Positions 25,994 to 35,510 of a stretch of DNA of 64,000 nucleotides are shown here, in pieces. Both the position numbers and the translations under genes were made by a program. Every line of letters starts with the position of its first letter. The first letter of the stretch is position 1. Origin of the DNA: SMWN01 sp965261165 (GTDB lineage: Bacteria > Pseudomonadota > Gammaproteobacteria > Eutrophobiales > Eutrophobiaceae); assembly GCA_965261165.1 (NCBI GenBank), contig OZ253445.1, positions 1,488,001 to 1,552,000 of the forward strand, read 5' to 3'. The notes under the pieces are model-generated. The model had not been told where the DNA came from. It did not search any database and was given only the letters and a program-made list of their open reading frames with translations.

Positions 25994-27100
25994 CTATTTC
26001 CTGATTGTTCCGCATGGTGATTTCTGGAACAGCGATTTCCACAAATACGCTTTTGGAGGAGCGGCTCCTATTTTAATAATGTCGATAAAACCCCCATCGG
26101 TATCATTGGTGTTCGCTTTTGATATTGGACCTGCAAAGAAACTCGTATTGGTTAGTTGAATAACCCCAGAATCTTTTTCTGGGGTTGGCGTTTTTCCATA
26201 CCCAAATGCAAGAATATTAACTTCATCAGCATGAGTGTTGCGATAATTTCCTAAATTTAAGCCCGTAGAGTCGGAAATATAGTCTGTCAAAACATCCTGC
26301 AAAACCCAAAATGTTTTGCCTCCCCAAGCTAATCCGACTTGTGATTTTACGATAAGCTGGCTAACCATCCTTGCCCAAACCTGTCGATAATTGATGCCCG
26401 GACCATCATGGTTTTTCCCGTTTAGGATCGCATCCTCAAAAGCCATTCCAATTTGGGTTCGTTTTGTTTTATTTCCTCCTGAAGTGGAAGATGTCATAAT
26501 CTCCACAATCACGATAGGATCGGATGGGAAGTCATCAACCCACACCTCTCCGTCCTGTCGGGACATAGTGAGTCCCTGATCAGCGGCAATCCTCTCACAT
26601 ACCCGTTCGCTTTTTCCTGTGATTACAGCGATATCAGCTAAACGCTTCCGTTGTTTTCCAGCAATGATATAGTCAGATGTGTAATCGAATATTTTTCTCT
26701 CATCAGTAGAAATTTGAGTTGCTACCTTCATTTTTACTTCCGACCACACTTTGTAAACAGCCCCCTTTTTGAGTTCGTTATATTTGGCTAGATGTTCTCT
26801 AATTTTATCCTGCAGGTGGAAACGGTTAGTACCACCTAAAGCTAAAAGCCGCCTTGGACAAACTATCCATGGCTTATTTTTTACCAGCAATGAGCAAATA
26901 CCTACTTGAACGGTCTCAAGCCCAGGAAAGTGTTTGGACAGCTCTGGATGATTCTGAAGATTAAGTGCAGACAAATATCTATTGCCTCCGCCATCACATG
27001 GAGTTTCCATAAACGGGCAATAGGCTTTCTTCCTATGATTTATTGCATCGGGGTGGATTGACTCCAACGGGTATCCGAATATTTCATACACCTTGCTCAT
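25994..27100 (-). CDS. Type II restriction endonuclease, NotI-like
   Basis: The 368-residue protein has the N-terminal EIFGYP element and four cysteines (28, 35, 69, 81) in a pattern like the metal-binding fold of NotI-family nucleases. NotI itself cuts GCGGCCGC. A likely PD-(D/E)XK core is seen at about 180-200 (DDFPSDPIVIVEIMTSST). It starts 6 bases after the methyltransferase gene ends, so the pair is one operon with the protective enzyme first. The family call comes from motif memory, and the recognition site cannot be predicted from sequence. A separate control protein gene is not visible. Confidence 0.75.
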   Translation of the reverse strand: MSKVYEIFGYPLESIHPDAINHRKKAYCPFMETPCDGGGNRYLSALNLQNHPELSKHFPGLETVQVGICSLLVKNKPWIVCPRRLLALGGTNRFHLQDKIREHLAKYNELKKGAVYKVWSEVKMKVATQISTDERKIFDYTSDYIIAGKQRKRLADIAVITGKSERVCERIAADQGLTMSRQDGEVWVDDFPSDPIVIVEIMTSSTSGGNKTKRTQIGMAFEDAILNGKNHDGPGINYRQVWARMVSQLIVKSQVGLAWGGKTFWVLQDVLTDYISDSTGLNLGNYRNTHADEVNILAFGYGKTPTPEKDSGVIQLTNTSFFAGPISKANTNDTDGGFIDIIKIGAAPPKAYLWKSLFQKSPCGTIRK

Positions 27101-27106
27101 TTTAAG

Positions 27107-28231
27107 CTATCTCCCAAGATACGAGTAAATTTCGCTGGCTAATGCTCTTGCTAACGGGGGCGGGACCGAATTTGCCACTTGACGATGTTGGTCAAGGTTT
27201 TTTACGGTACCTGTTCGGCTCCTGATTGGACCTTTTAAGATATAATTATCTGGGTAGCCGTGAATCCTTCTATATTCACAAGGTGTAAGGTATCGGGTTT
27301 CTGTGGGATGAAAAAATATTTCTCCACAACGAAGCGTGTTGGACGGTTTGTTTCTGTGCAAACGAAGATATTTTGTTGTATCTTTTGGTTTTAGCCCTCG
27401 TCTTAAATTCTCTCCCAAATGAGTCTGTGCTGCAAGGCACGAACCTTCTGGAACTTGTTCAATACGTTCACAATCTCTCCGAGGCGTGACATCCACATGC
27501 CCATCTTCTCTCTCGTAAAATGTTTTTCCCTTAATCTTTGCATCAGGTTTCCCCAGCCCTTTGAGTGCTTCGCCAATCGTTGCATAAGGCTTAAAGGAGA
27601 ACAACCCGTCACACTCTTCAAGAGGAGCATGAGTATGTGCAGGAAAAACAAATCCATTACTCCCCCGAGTTGCTACAACAAAGAGTCTTTCTCTGATTTG
27701 TGGAACACCAAAATCTGCCGCGATGATGGTTCGCCATTTTGGGGTATATCCAACTTCCTCGAGTTTGGATAAAAATGTCTTGAAAACCTCGCCTCTTTTT
27801 TGAAGCTGCCCTTTAGCGGAAAGCAATCCCTTAACTTGCTCAAGCAGAATAACCTTTGGCTGGAACTCTTCTGCGAACCTGATGATTTCAAAAAGAAGCA
27901 TCCCTCTGAGATCATTTAAACCTTGTTGTTTACCCGCCAACGAAAAGGGCTGACATGGAGGACCGCCGAACAAAAGATCAAGTTCATTATTTTCTAGACC
28001 AAGCTGTTTTCGCAAATCAGAGACGACAGTTTTCTGGATATCCCCCTCAATGATAAGCGTATTTGTTGATTCTCTACGCTTAGTTGCACGAAGCGTATTG
28101 CAACAATGCTCATCAATCTCCAATTCAGCCAAAACATCAAAGCCAGCAGATTTCACACCAATATCCATTCCGCCTGCCCCCGAAAAAAGACTCAATGCTT
28201 TATATCTGTTTTTAGTCAACTCTTTTGTCAT
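27107..28231 (-). CDS. DNA (cytosine-5-)-methyltransferase
   Basis: The 374-residue enzyme protects DNA from the adjoining nuclease by C5 methylation. Visible motifs: I (LSLFSGAGGMDIG, residues 13-25), IV with the catalytic Cys93 in GGPPCQPFS, VI as LEQVKG (130-135), VIII QIRERLF, and X near the C-terminus (QVANSVPPPLARAL). Motif VI normally reads ENV; here Gln replaces Asn, a mild variant. The target-recognition region lies at about 230-310. It is the first gene of the restriction-modification operon. Confidence 0.93.
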   Translation of the reverse strand: MTKELTKNRYKALSLFSGAGGMDIGVKSAGFDVLAELEIDEHCCNTLRATKRRESTNTLIIEGDIQKTVVSDLRKQLGLENNELDLLFGGPPCQPFSLAGKQQGLNDLRGMLLFEIIRFAEEFQPKVILLEQVKGLLSAKGQLQKRGEVFKTFLSKLEEVGYTPKWRTIIAADFGVPQIRERLFVVATRGSNGFVFPAHTHAPLEECDGLFSFKPYATIGEALKGLGKPDAKIKGKTFYEREDGHVDVTPRRDCERIEQVPEGSCLAAQTHLGENLRRGLKPKDTTKYLRLHRNKPSNTLRCGEIFFHPTETRYLTPCEYRRIHGYPDNYILKGPIRSRTGTVKNLDQHRQVANSVPPPLARALASEIYSYLGR

Positions 28232-28278
28232 TTTGCCGAATATTTAGATTGATAAGTTCGATAATTTGCCAGATTTAA

Positions 28279-28440
28279 CTAGTGATTCTGTGCCAGCAAG
28301 TCCAGTATTTCGCTGGCAGCATCGGGGATGTTTGTGCCCGGACCGAAAATCGCAACCACGCCAGATTGATACAACATATCATAGTCGCTCGGCGGAATCA
28401 CACCGCCGTCTTTGGTAATAAAATTTCGCGGCATCATTTT
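28279..28440 (-). pseudogene. C-terminal stub of a methylmalonyl-CoA mutase (B12-binding domain)
   Basis: The last 53 codons read FITKDGGVIPPSDYDMLYQSGVVAIFGPGTNIPDAASEILDLL. This is the end of the cobalamin-binding domain of methylmalonyl-CoA mutase-type enzymes (GGVIPPxDYxxL...AIFGPGT). The rest is gone; the sequence switches to an IS5-type transposase relic on the opposite strand at about 28440. A functional mutase is not otherwise present in this window. Confidence 0.75.
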
Positions 28441-29238
28441 TTCTACATTATCGATGCAACTGTGATTGAAGCGAAGCAATGCCGCTCTAAAAAGAACCAA
28501 CAAGGCAACAATACCCAAGACCCGGAAGCAGCATGGAACGTGAAAACGGCATCCGATGGCAGGCGTAAAAGCACCTACGGATTTAAGCTGCACGTCAATA
28601 CTGATGAAGATGGCTTTATCAAGAAAATGACCTATACGCCTGGCAATGTGCATGATTCAGCACATGATTTTGAGGAGTTTGACCATCTGTTAGGCGATAG
28701 GCGCGGACAAGTTTACGCAGACAGTGCTTATACCCACAGGGCACCAGCGCCAACAAAGACAATGACTAGAAACTGGGTAAAGAAAACAATAGAATCCTGC
28801 ACCGGGCATATCGCAACACGCCACGGCGCAGCAAAAAGCGCAGAATAAAATGTATAGCAGTGTCCGCTATGTGGCTGAACGCACCTTTGGTTTGCTCAAA
28901 CTGCATCACGGATTAGGCAAGGCAAGATACTTGGGGTTAGCCAGAAACAAAACCCGTGCACAGCTGATTGCCATGAGCCATAATCTTAAAACTGGGATGA
29001 ATATTTTCAAACAACTGCGGTTTTTACAGGAGAGTGGTGCCTAAATGTGCAATAAAACAGATAAAAACACACTAAAAGTGGTTAAAAGTGCCGAAATAAA
29101 GGCTTTTTTGGTGTCGTATTGATGATTGAGAGAAGTATGGGCGAAAAAATGAGGCCAGTTTATAAAAAATCACGTTGTTTGTGAGTTGCGATGGGTGTTT
29201 TGTGGATTATACCCACAGGGCACAAGTGCAAAAGCCTC
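28441..29238 (+). pseudogene. IS5-family element relic
   Basis: The plus strand reads IDATVIEAKQCRSKK (first Asp), DPEAAWNVKT, YGFKLHVNTDEDGFIKKMTYTPGNVHDS and YADSAYTH (second Asp). After frameshifts it continues with VRYVAERTFGLLKLHHGLGKARYLGLA (catalytic Glu). The first 130-150 codons are missing and the 5' junction is inside the mutase stub. After the coding part an IS tail runs to a terminal GCACAAGTGCAAAAGCCTC at 29238, directly against a family A fragment. It is a different IS5-type element from the intact one at 24700. Confidence 0.8.
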
Positions 29239-29301
29239 TTTATAAATTAATGCTATTACCTATACGTCTTATTCGATGGTTTTGAGTGGTGTAAAGGTCT
29301 C
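29239..29301 (+). repeat. Family A repeat, right-end fragment (A4)
   Basis: This 63-bp piece runs from TTTATAAATTAATGCTATT to GTAAAGGTCTC. It begins exactly at the end of the IS5 relic, so that IS probably inserted into a longer family A copy whose left part is lost. The tusA-like start codon lies about 50 bases further on. Confidence 0.7.
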
Positions 29302-29353
29302 GATAAATAGATTGTAACACTTACCATGCAGCCCCTTGGACACATGAATTAAT

Positions 29354-29626
29354 ATGACTAATAAAACCTCGGCAGTAACCATAAAAAAAGATCATGTCCT
29401 AGATGTCAAAGGTCTGAACTGTCCATTGCCGATACTAAAGGCCAAGGTGCTGCTAAATAAAATGCAGCCAGGCAAGATACTTTACGTTGAAGCTACTGAT
29501 CCACATTCGGTGATCGACTTTGAGGCTTACTGTGTGAGGACGGATCACATACTGTTAAATATAGAAGAAGAAACAGAACTTTTTAAATTTTATATTCAAC
29601 GCGCAAAAAATCCGAAAAAACCCTAA
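29354..29626 (+). CDS. TusA-family sulfur carrier protein
   Basis: The 90-residue protein contains DVKGLNCPLPILKAKVLLNKMQPGKILYVEATDP, with the signature CPLP motif whose Cys carries persulfide sulfur. TusA-type proteins pass sulfur to tRNA thiolation, molybdenum cofactor synthesis or dissimilatory sulfur oxidation. The N-terminal 14 residues are extra compared with short TusA proteins. The gene stands alone; there are no tusBCD, dsr or rhd genes beside it. The particular pathway cannot be decided. Confidence 0.88.
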   Translation: MTNKTSAVTIKKDHVLDVKGLNCPLPILKAKVLLNKMQPGKILYVEATDPHSVIDFEAYCVRTDHILLNIEEETELFKFYIQRAKNPKKP

Positions 29627-29756
29627 TTCATTTACATTATAAGCTGATAAGTAAATATTCTTAAGCGAACTACCTCGTATGGGGTACGCGAATAACATCC
29701 CGTCAACTACATACAGTAGAATACTGGCACTAACTTATCACCGCCTGTACAGATGC

Positions 29757-30443
29757 ATGAAGAAAGAGAGTATCTTAATCGTAGATGATGATCGTGCAGC
29801 AGCCTCTATCATGCAACTTCATCTTAATAATTTTGGTTACCATTTTGCTGGTATCGCCTCTTCAGCTAAGGAAGCCATTTATATAGCCAGAGAGATGCAG
29901 CCCGATCTTGTCTTGATGGACATCAGACTCGGTGAAGGCGCAGATGGTATTGACGCTGCCACGGTGATCAGTAATCACATGGATGTTCCTATTGTGTTTG
30001 TTACCGCACATTCGGACAGCAATACTTTGCGTAGAGCAAAAATCGTCAACCCACTCGGGTTCATTAATAAACCACTCAGAGAATCGGACCTCAGAACTAC
30101 AATTGAGTTTGCAATCAACGCGAAACCAAAAATAGTTAAATCTGACCCCAATGACTCCACGATAGAGAATATTCTGGAAAAGACATACGAACTGACACCA
30201 GCCGAAATCAGAGTAACCAAGATGCTCATCAAATACCCGGAGTTAAGTAGCACTGCCAATGCACTAAATATTGCCCTCTCAACTGTACGTACGCATTTAA
30301 AGCACATCTATAGAAAAACCAACACCAATAGTAAATTGATGTTGCTTCGCGAAATTGCAATAGGCCCGGTAGGTAAATTGATAAACAAACAATCCAACGA
30401 TAAAGCTGATATTAAAGATTGGATCAATATCACTGGTCGCTAA
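29757..30443 (+). CDS. Response regulator with C-terminal LuxR-type helix-turn-helix
   Basis: The 228-residue protein has an N-terminal receiver domain. An acidic pocket lies in ILIVDDDRA, the phosphorylated Asp is in LVLMDIRLGEGADG, and the Thr and Lys are in VFVTAHSD and GFINKPL. After a linker of about 25 residues comes a LuxR-type domain (LTPAEIRVTKMLIKYPELSS...LNIALSTVRTHLKHIYRKTNTNSK). The frame is open upstream to 29679, but the ATG at 29757 starts directly before the receiver strand and is preferred. No partner histidine kinase is nearby, so its signal is unknown. Confidence 0.85.
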   Translation: MKKESILIVDDDRAAASIMQLHLNNFGYHFAGIASSAKEAIYIAREMQPDLVLMDIRLGEGADGIDAATVISNHMDVPIVFVTAHSDSNTLRRAKIVNPLGFINKPLRESDLRTTIEFAINAKPKIVKSDPNDSTIENILEKTYELTPAEIRVTKMLIKYPELSSTANALNIALSTVRTHLKHIYRKTNTNSKLMLLREIAIGPVGKLINKQSNDKADIKDWINITGR

Positions 30444-30586
30444 ACTTCTGGATACACTAATAGCGAAAGAAATACTCAAGCACCTGCCCTTAACTTCCAA
30501 TGCAAATATTTGGGGAGATGGGGTCTATTTCAATACGCCCATCACCACATCAGTTGATAGAGTTATTCATCCAGAATAATTGCCCC
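30444..30586. other. Intergenic, no feature recognised
   Basis: Short noncoding-looking stretch between the response regulator and family A copy A5. Confidence 0.3.
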
Positions 30587-31043
30587 GAAACCTTCACATC
30601 ATTCAAAACCACTGAATAAGACGTATAGGCAATAGCATTAATTTATAAAGTTTGTATGAAACAGTTTCATTTTGCGAGAATTCTCCTTTAATCGTCACAG
30701 CAATAGCATAAAACCCCTCAATGAGCGTGTTTTAGTTATTACTTATCCATTATCGAGCATTCAGACACAATACATCTACAGATAACGTATTTGTTACTGT
30801 AGGTTCATTCCCTTCCCCTCTCTAAAGGTGAGGAATGATTTAAGGTGATGATTCATTGCCATCAGCCTGGCATTATTTTTTTGGCCATTGTCTTTATCTT
30901 CGAACCAACCTTGGGTGGTTTTTTCCTGGGATATTTTTTTCGGGACTTTTTCCCAGTACATAGACGAACGATCTTCAAAGGTCTTGAGAATGGTCTTATT
31001 TTACCTGTTTCAGTAGAATCAGTGTGGATTATGTAAGGGTCTC
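30587..31043 (-). repeat. Family A repeat, long copy (A5)
   Basis: This 457-bp copy is inverted relative to A2, A8 and A9. It begins GAAACCTTCACATCATTC and ends GGATTATGTAAGGGTCTC. Its internal part is closest to A9 (CTTTATCTTCGAACCAACCT variant). The 63-codon frame at 30845-31036 is antisense repeat sequence, not a gene. It fills most of the gap before yggS. Confidence 0.8.
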
Positions 31044-31074
31044 TGTTTATTATTAAGTCGTTTGTCTATGGCTG

Positions 31075-31788
31075 TTATGAGTGGTTACGTGTCCCAAAAA
31101 TAGCAGTACCAATGCGTATCATGGTCGCTCCCTCAGCGATTGCTGCTTCCAGATCATTGGTCGTGCCCATGGATAGCGTATCTAGTTCAGGATATTTGTC
31201 TTGTAGCTCAGTAAATAATTGCTTCAATTCTCTGAAAGGAATACGCTGCCTTTCAAATTCAGGATATTGTGCCGGCATAACCATTAAGCCTCGTATTTTG
31301 AGGTTTGGTAGAGACGAACAATCAGCAGCTAGTTGCATTAATTCGTCTGGAAAAATGCCAGATTTACTATTTTCACCACTGATATTGATTTGCAGGCATA
31401 TATTCAAAGGTGGCAAATATTCAGGGCGTTGTTCGTTGAGTCTATGAGCAATTTTGCTCCTGTCTATAGTATGAATCCAATGGAAGTGTTGCGCAATATC
31501 CCGGGTTTTATTTGATTGTATTGACCCAATGAAATGCCAGATGAGCTGAGGATTTTGTAAGTGTGTTATTTTTTCTACTGCCTCCTGTAAATAGTTCTCA
31601 GCGAAACAGACTTGTCCGGCATTAAAGGCTGCTTGTACGGTTTCAACAGGCTTGGTTTTGCTGACTGCCAATAATTGAACAGAGTTAGGTGTGCGGTTGA
31701 AGCGGTGTTCAGCATCAGAAATTTTTTTCCTGATTTGTGCAAGTGCAACAGAGATTTTTCTCTCGGTGTTTTTCTTAATATTTTTCAT
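31075..31788 (-). CDS. yggS: YggS-family pyridoxal phosphate homeostasis protein
   Basis: The 237-residue protein contains LLAVSKTKPVETVQAAF with the PLP-binding Lys in SKTKP, then FAENYLQEA, WHFIGSIQSNK, INISGENSKSG, LKIRGLMVMPA and LSMGTTNDLEAAIAEGATMIRIGTAIFG. All match the PLPBP/YggS family, a fold-type III PLP binder that buffers free PLP. The gene diverges from pilT; yggS beside pilT is a widespread arrangement in gammaproteobacteria. Confidence 0.93.
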   Translation of the reverse strand: MKNIKKNTERKISVALAQIRKKISDAEHRFNRTPNSVQLLAVSKTKPVETVQAAFNAGQVCFAENYLQEAVEKITHLQNPQLIWHFIGSIQSNKTRDIAQHFHWIHTIDRSKIAHRLNEQRPEYLPPLNICLQINISGENSKSGIFPDELMQLAADCSSLPNLKIRGLMVMPAQYPEFERQRIPFRELKQLFTELQDKYPELDTLSMGTTNDLEAAIAEGATMIRIGTAIFGTRNHS

Positions 31789-32003
31789 GGAGGAGCATTG
31801 TTGGGGATAGCAGTGGTCTATGCTTCAAAAAGCAAGTAACATTGTGTCGAAACAGTATAATAACAAAAAACAATTTTCTATTTGCTAAATTAATGTGAAA
31901 GATACAGTAATACTTTTTATGTAACCTTAAGCATAAAATTTATGTCGTATTTTATGCAGCTGTTATTCTAGCATTGTAACTATTTTCCTACGGGAGGATT
32001 TAG

Positions 32004-33044
32004 ATGGACATTGGTGAACTTCTCGCATTCGGCGCAAAAAATGGCTCGTCCGATTTGCATTTATCTGCTGGGGTACCTCCCATGATTCGTGTCGATGGAG
32101 ACATGAGAAAGATTAACATTCCTGTGCTTGATCACGCTCAAGTACATGACATGGTCTACGACATCATGAACGATAAACAGCGTAAGGATTATGAGGAATT
32201 TTGGGAGTGTGATTTCTCTTTTGAGATTCCTGGCTTGGCACGATTTCGCGTCAATGCCTTTAATCAAAATCGTGGTGCTGGTGCTGTGTTCCGAACCATT
32301 CCATCAGAAATTCTGTCACTGGAACAATTGGGTGCACCGAAGATTTTTGAAGAGTTGGCAGATATTCCGCGTGGCGTAGTTTTGGTGACAGGGCCGACAG
32401 GATCTGGTAAATCAACCACCCTAGCGGCCATGGTCAATCATAAAAATGAAAGTGAATATGGTCATATTCTTACAGTTGAGGATCCGATCGAATTCGTGCA
32501 TGTCACCAAGAAGTGCCTGATCAATCAGCGTGAAGTTCATCGGGATACTTTGGGTTTTAATGAAGCACTGCGTTCTGCTTTGCGTGAAGATCCGGATGTT
32601 ATTCTTGTTGGTGAAATGCGCGACCTGGAAACCATACGTCTAGCCCTGTCTGCTGCTGAAACAGGCCATTTAGTTTTTGGGACTTTGCATACCAGTTCTG
32701 CTGCCAAAACCATAGACCGTGTTGTTGATGTATTCCCCGCAGCAGAAAAGGATATGATACGCGCCATGTTGTCTGAGTCACTGAAGGCTGTTATTTCGCA
32801 GACATTACTCAAGAAAAATGGAGGTGGTCGTGTCGCTGCACATGAAATTATGATTGGTACCCCGGCTATTCGTAACCTAATTCGTGAAAACAAGATTGCA
32901 CAGATGTATTCAGCAATACAGACGGGACAACAATTTGGCATGAAAACACTGGATCAGGATCTGACTGAATTGGTCAAAAAGAGTGTGGTTAGTCGACAGG
33001 AAGCCTTGTCCAAGTGCGCTAACAAAGATGCTTTTCCAGCTTAA
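32004..33044 (+). CDS. pilT: Type IV pilus retraction ATPase PilT
   Basis: PilT depolymerises type IV pili, powering twitching. The 346-residue hexameric ATPase has Walker A GPTGSGKSTT near residues 130-139, the Asp box, Walker B DPDVILVGEMRD, the His box ETGHLVFGTLHTSSAAKTIDR and the AIRNLIRE element near residue 290 typical of PilT. The ATG is preceded by CGGGAGGA, a strong ribosome-binding site. Two further retraction-type ATPase genes follow. There are no other pilus genes in the window. Confidence 0.95.
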   Translation: MDIGELLAFGAKNGSSDLHLSAGVPPMIRVDGDMRKINIPVLDHAQVHDMVYDIMNDKQRKDYEEFWECDFSFEIPGLARFRVNAFNQNRGAGAVFRTIPSEILSLEQLGAPKIFEELADIPRGVVLVTGPTGSGKSTTLAAMVNHKNESEYGHILTVEDPIEFVHVTKKCLINQREVHRDTLGFNEALRSALREDPDVILVGEMRDLETIRLALSAAETGHLVFGTLHTSSAAKTIDRVVDVFPAAEKDMIRAMLSESLKAVISQTLLKKNGGGRVAAHEIMIGTPAIRNLIRENKIAQMYSAIQTGQQFGMKTLDQDLTELVKKSVVSRQEALSKCANKDAFPA

Positions 33045-33086
33045 AAAATGGTTTTTTTGTAGATAGGTAAATAACAGGAGGAACTT

Positions 33087-34250
33087 GTGGAAAGAGAACA
33101 AGCGATAAAATTCATGACTGATCTTCTCAAACTAATAATTGAGAAGGACGGTTCTGATCTGTTTATCACAGTAGGATTTCCACCGGCAATTAAGATACAT
33201 GGCAAGATTACGCCAGTGTCAAAAGCCGAATTGACGCCGGAGAATACCAAAGCGCTGGTATATGCCGTTATGAACGATAAGCAGTTGAAAGAGTTTGAAG
33301 CAACCAAGGAATGTAATTTCGCTATTAATCCTGCAGGTGTGGGACGATTCAGAGCTAATGCATTCATTCAGCAAAGTTTTTGTGGTCTTGTCATGCGTGC
33401 TATTGAAACAGAAGTGCCTAATATCGATAAACTAAAGTTGCCTGAAGTCCTCAAAGATATTGTCATGACCAAACGTGGATTGGTAATTATGGTCGGCGGA
33501 ACGGGCTCGGGTAAATCGACTTCACTGGCAGCCATGATCGATCACAGAAACCAGAACTCATTTGGTCATATCATTACTATTGAAGATCCCATCGAATATG
33601 TTCATCCGCACAAGAATTGCGTCATTATGCAGCGTGAAGTAGGTATGGATACGGATGATTGGGATATTGCCTTGAAGAATACTTTACGGCAGGCACCTGA
33701 CGTTATTTCATTGGGTGAGGTCAGAGATAGGGAAACCATGGAGTTTGGCATTGCCTTTGCTGAAACGGGCCATCTAGCCATGGCTACCCTGCATGCCAAC
33801 AGTGCGAACCAAGCGCTGGATAGAATTATTAACTTCTTTCCAGAAGAGCGGCGTCAGCAATTGTTAATGGATTTATCATTAAACTTAAAGGCTGTGATTG
33901 CACAGAGACTTCTCAGAACGGTCGATGGTAAAGGTCGTGCCGCCGCGATTGAGATATTGTTGAACTCTCCACTCATTTCTGATTTGATATTAAAAGGCGA
34001 AGTACATGAGATTAAGACGATCATGGGCAAATCGGGAGAGCTGGGAATGATTACATTCGATCAAGCACTGTTCAATCTCTATGAAGCCGATCGGATAACG
34101 CTGGAAGACGCATTTCGCAATGCAGATTCGATGAATGAATTGCGTTTAAGAATTAAACTGGAAGGTAAAGGCGCCAAGAATGCCGAGGAAGATAATCTGG
34201 ATCATCTGAAATTGGAAGAAAATAAAGAGGATTCTGGCAGTATGCGCTAA
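33087..34250 (+). CDS. pilU: Type IV pilus retraction ATPase PilU
   Basis: PilU is the accessory retraction motor working with PilT. The 387-residue protein has Walker A GGTGSGKSTS (near residue 136), Walker B APDVISLGEVRD, His box ETGHLAMATLHANSANQALDR and the tail typical of PilU (DQALFNLYEADRITLEDAFRNADS), then an acidic C-terminal extension. The start is GTG with AGGAGGA just upstream. It lies 42 bases after pilT. In Walker B, Ser replaces the usual Ile/Leu next to Leu (ISLGE), with the Glu kept. Confidence 0.93.
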   Translation: MEREQAIKFMTDLLKLIIEKDGSDLFITVGFPPAIKIHGKITPVSKAELTPENTKALVYAVMNDKQLKEFEATKECNFAINPAGVGRFRANAFIQQSFCGLVMRAIETEVPNIDKLKLPEVLKDIVMTKRGLVIMVGGTGSGKSTSLAAMIDHRNQNSFGHIITIEDPIEYVHPHKNCVIMQREVGMDTDDWDIALKNTLRQAPDVISLGEVRDRETMEFGIAFAETGHLAMATLHANSANQALDRIINFFPEERRQQLLMDLSLNLKAVIAQRLLRTVDGKGRAAAIEILLNSPLISDLILKGEVHEIKTIMGKSGELGMITFDQALFNLYEADRITLEDAFRNADSMNELRLRIKLEGKGAKNAEEDNLDHLKLEENKEDSGSMR

Positions 34251-34326
34251 GGATTGGTAGAAAAGTAGTTCAGGTATTTATTAATATTTAGAGAATAATT
34301 TTTTAGTTTCGGGGAAGTCTATCAGT

Positions 34327-35385
34327 ATGGATATCACACCTTATCTTAAATTAATGGTTCAAAAGAATGCCTCTGATTTGTTCATTACCGCAAATTCTCA
34401 GATAAAAATCAAGCTGGAGGGGCAGGCAGTCACTGTTGGTAAGACGATCCTGACAGGTGAGGTTACTAAGGCCATCGCTTATATGATCATGAATGATAAG
34501 CAGAAGGCTGTCTTTGAAGAAACTATGGAATGCGATTTTGCCACAGAGCTTGAAGGTGGTTCAGCAAGATTTCGCGTCAATATCTTTCGTCAAAGGGGTG
34601 AAGTAGCCATGGTACTTCGCCTCATCGCGTCGGAAATACCCACGGTTGAGCAGTTGGGGTTGCCCGAAGTTCTGAAGGAGGTGATACTGCATAAAAGAGG
34701 CTTGATCCTGATGGTTGGTGGTACTGGCTCAGGTAAATCGACGACACTTGCGGCTATGATTAATCATCGAAACCGAAACTCAGCAGGGCACATATTGACC
34801 ATTGAAGATCCGGTTGAGTTTAGCCATCCTAATCTTAAATCTATCCTGAACCAGCGGGAAGTTGGCGTTGATACTCTTTCTTATAGAAATGCTTTAAGAG
34901 CTTCTTTGCGTGAAGCTCCTGATGTCATTTTGATTGGCGAAATTCGTGATCGTGAGACGATGGAGGCCGCGATGGAATTATCAAATACGGGGCATCTGGC
35001 AGTCTCAACGTTACACGCGAATAGTGCTAACCAGGCAATGGAACGTATTATCAATATGTTTCCTCAGGAATCCCATCAACAATTATTTATGGATTTGTCC
35101 TTAAATATACGGTCTGTTGTTTCCCAAAGACTTGTTACCGGTATTGATGGGAAACGATGTGCTGCCATTGAAATTCTGATGAATACACCACACATTGCAG
35201 ACCTTATTTTGAAGGGTGATTTAGATGAGGTGAAGATAGCGATGGGGAAAAGTGGGCAAAAAGGCATGCAAACATTTGATGCAGCGCTCTTTAATTTATA
35301 TAAGCAAGGCCGCATCGAACTTGAAGAAGCACTAAATAATGCTGATTCGCGGACAAACCTCGAAGCCAAGATTAATTTCGGATAG
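34327..35385 (+). CDS. Third PilT/PilU-type ATPase
   Basis: The 352-residue protein is a second PilU-like paralogue. It has Walker A GGTGSGKSTT (near residue 136), Walker B APDVILIGEIRDRETME, His box NTGHLAVSTLHANSANQAMER and the PilU-type tail DAALFNLYKQGRIELEEALNNADS. All catalytic elements are kept, so it is probably an active motor subunit. It starts 76 bases after pilU, with GGGGAAG upstream of the ATG. Having pilT and two pilU-type genes in a row is less common than the usual pair. It might form mixed hexamers or stacked motors with PilT, or serve another pilus. Confidence 0.9.
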   Translation: MDITPYLKLMVQKNASDLFITANSQIKIKLEGQAVTVGKTILTGEVTKAIAYMIMNDKQKAVFEETMECDFATELEGGSARFRVNIFRQRGEVAMVLRLIASEIPTVEQLGLPEVLKEVILHKRGLILMVGGTGSGKSTTLAAMINHRNRNSAGHILTIEDPVEFSHPNLKSILNQREVGVDTLSYRNALRASLREAPDVILIGEIRDRETMEAAMELSNTGHLAVSTLHANSANQAMERIINMFPQESHQQLFMDLSLNIRSVVSQRLVTGIDGKRCAAIEILMNTPHIADLILKGDLDEVKIAMGKSGQKGMQTFDAALFNLYKQGRIELEEALNNADSRTNLEAKINFG

Positions 35386-35510
35386 GTTTGCCTTCTGAGA
35401 TAATGCTAACTTTCAAGAATAATTGATAATAAGATGTACTAAACTACCTTGGCTGCAATCAATTGTGCTCGTTATTAAGTCAAAAAAAACCATTTAGGAT
35501 CAAAAGACGT

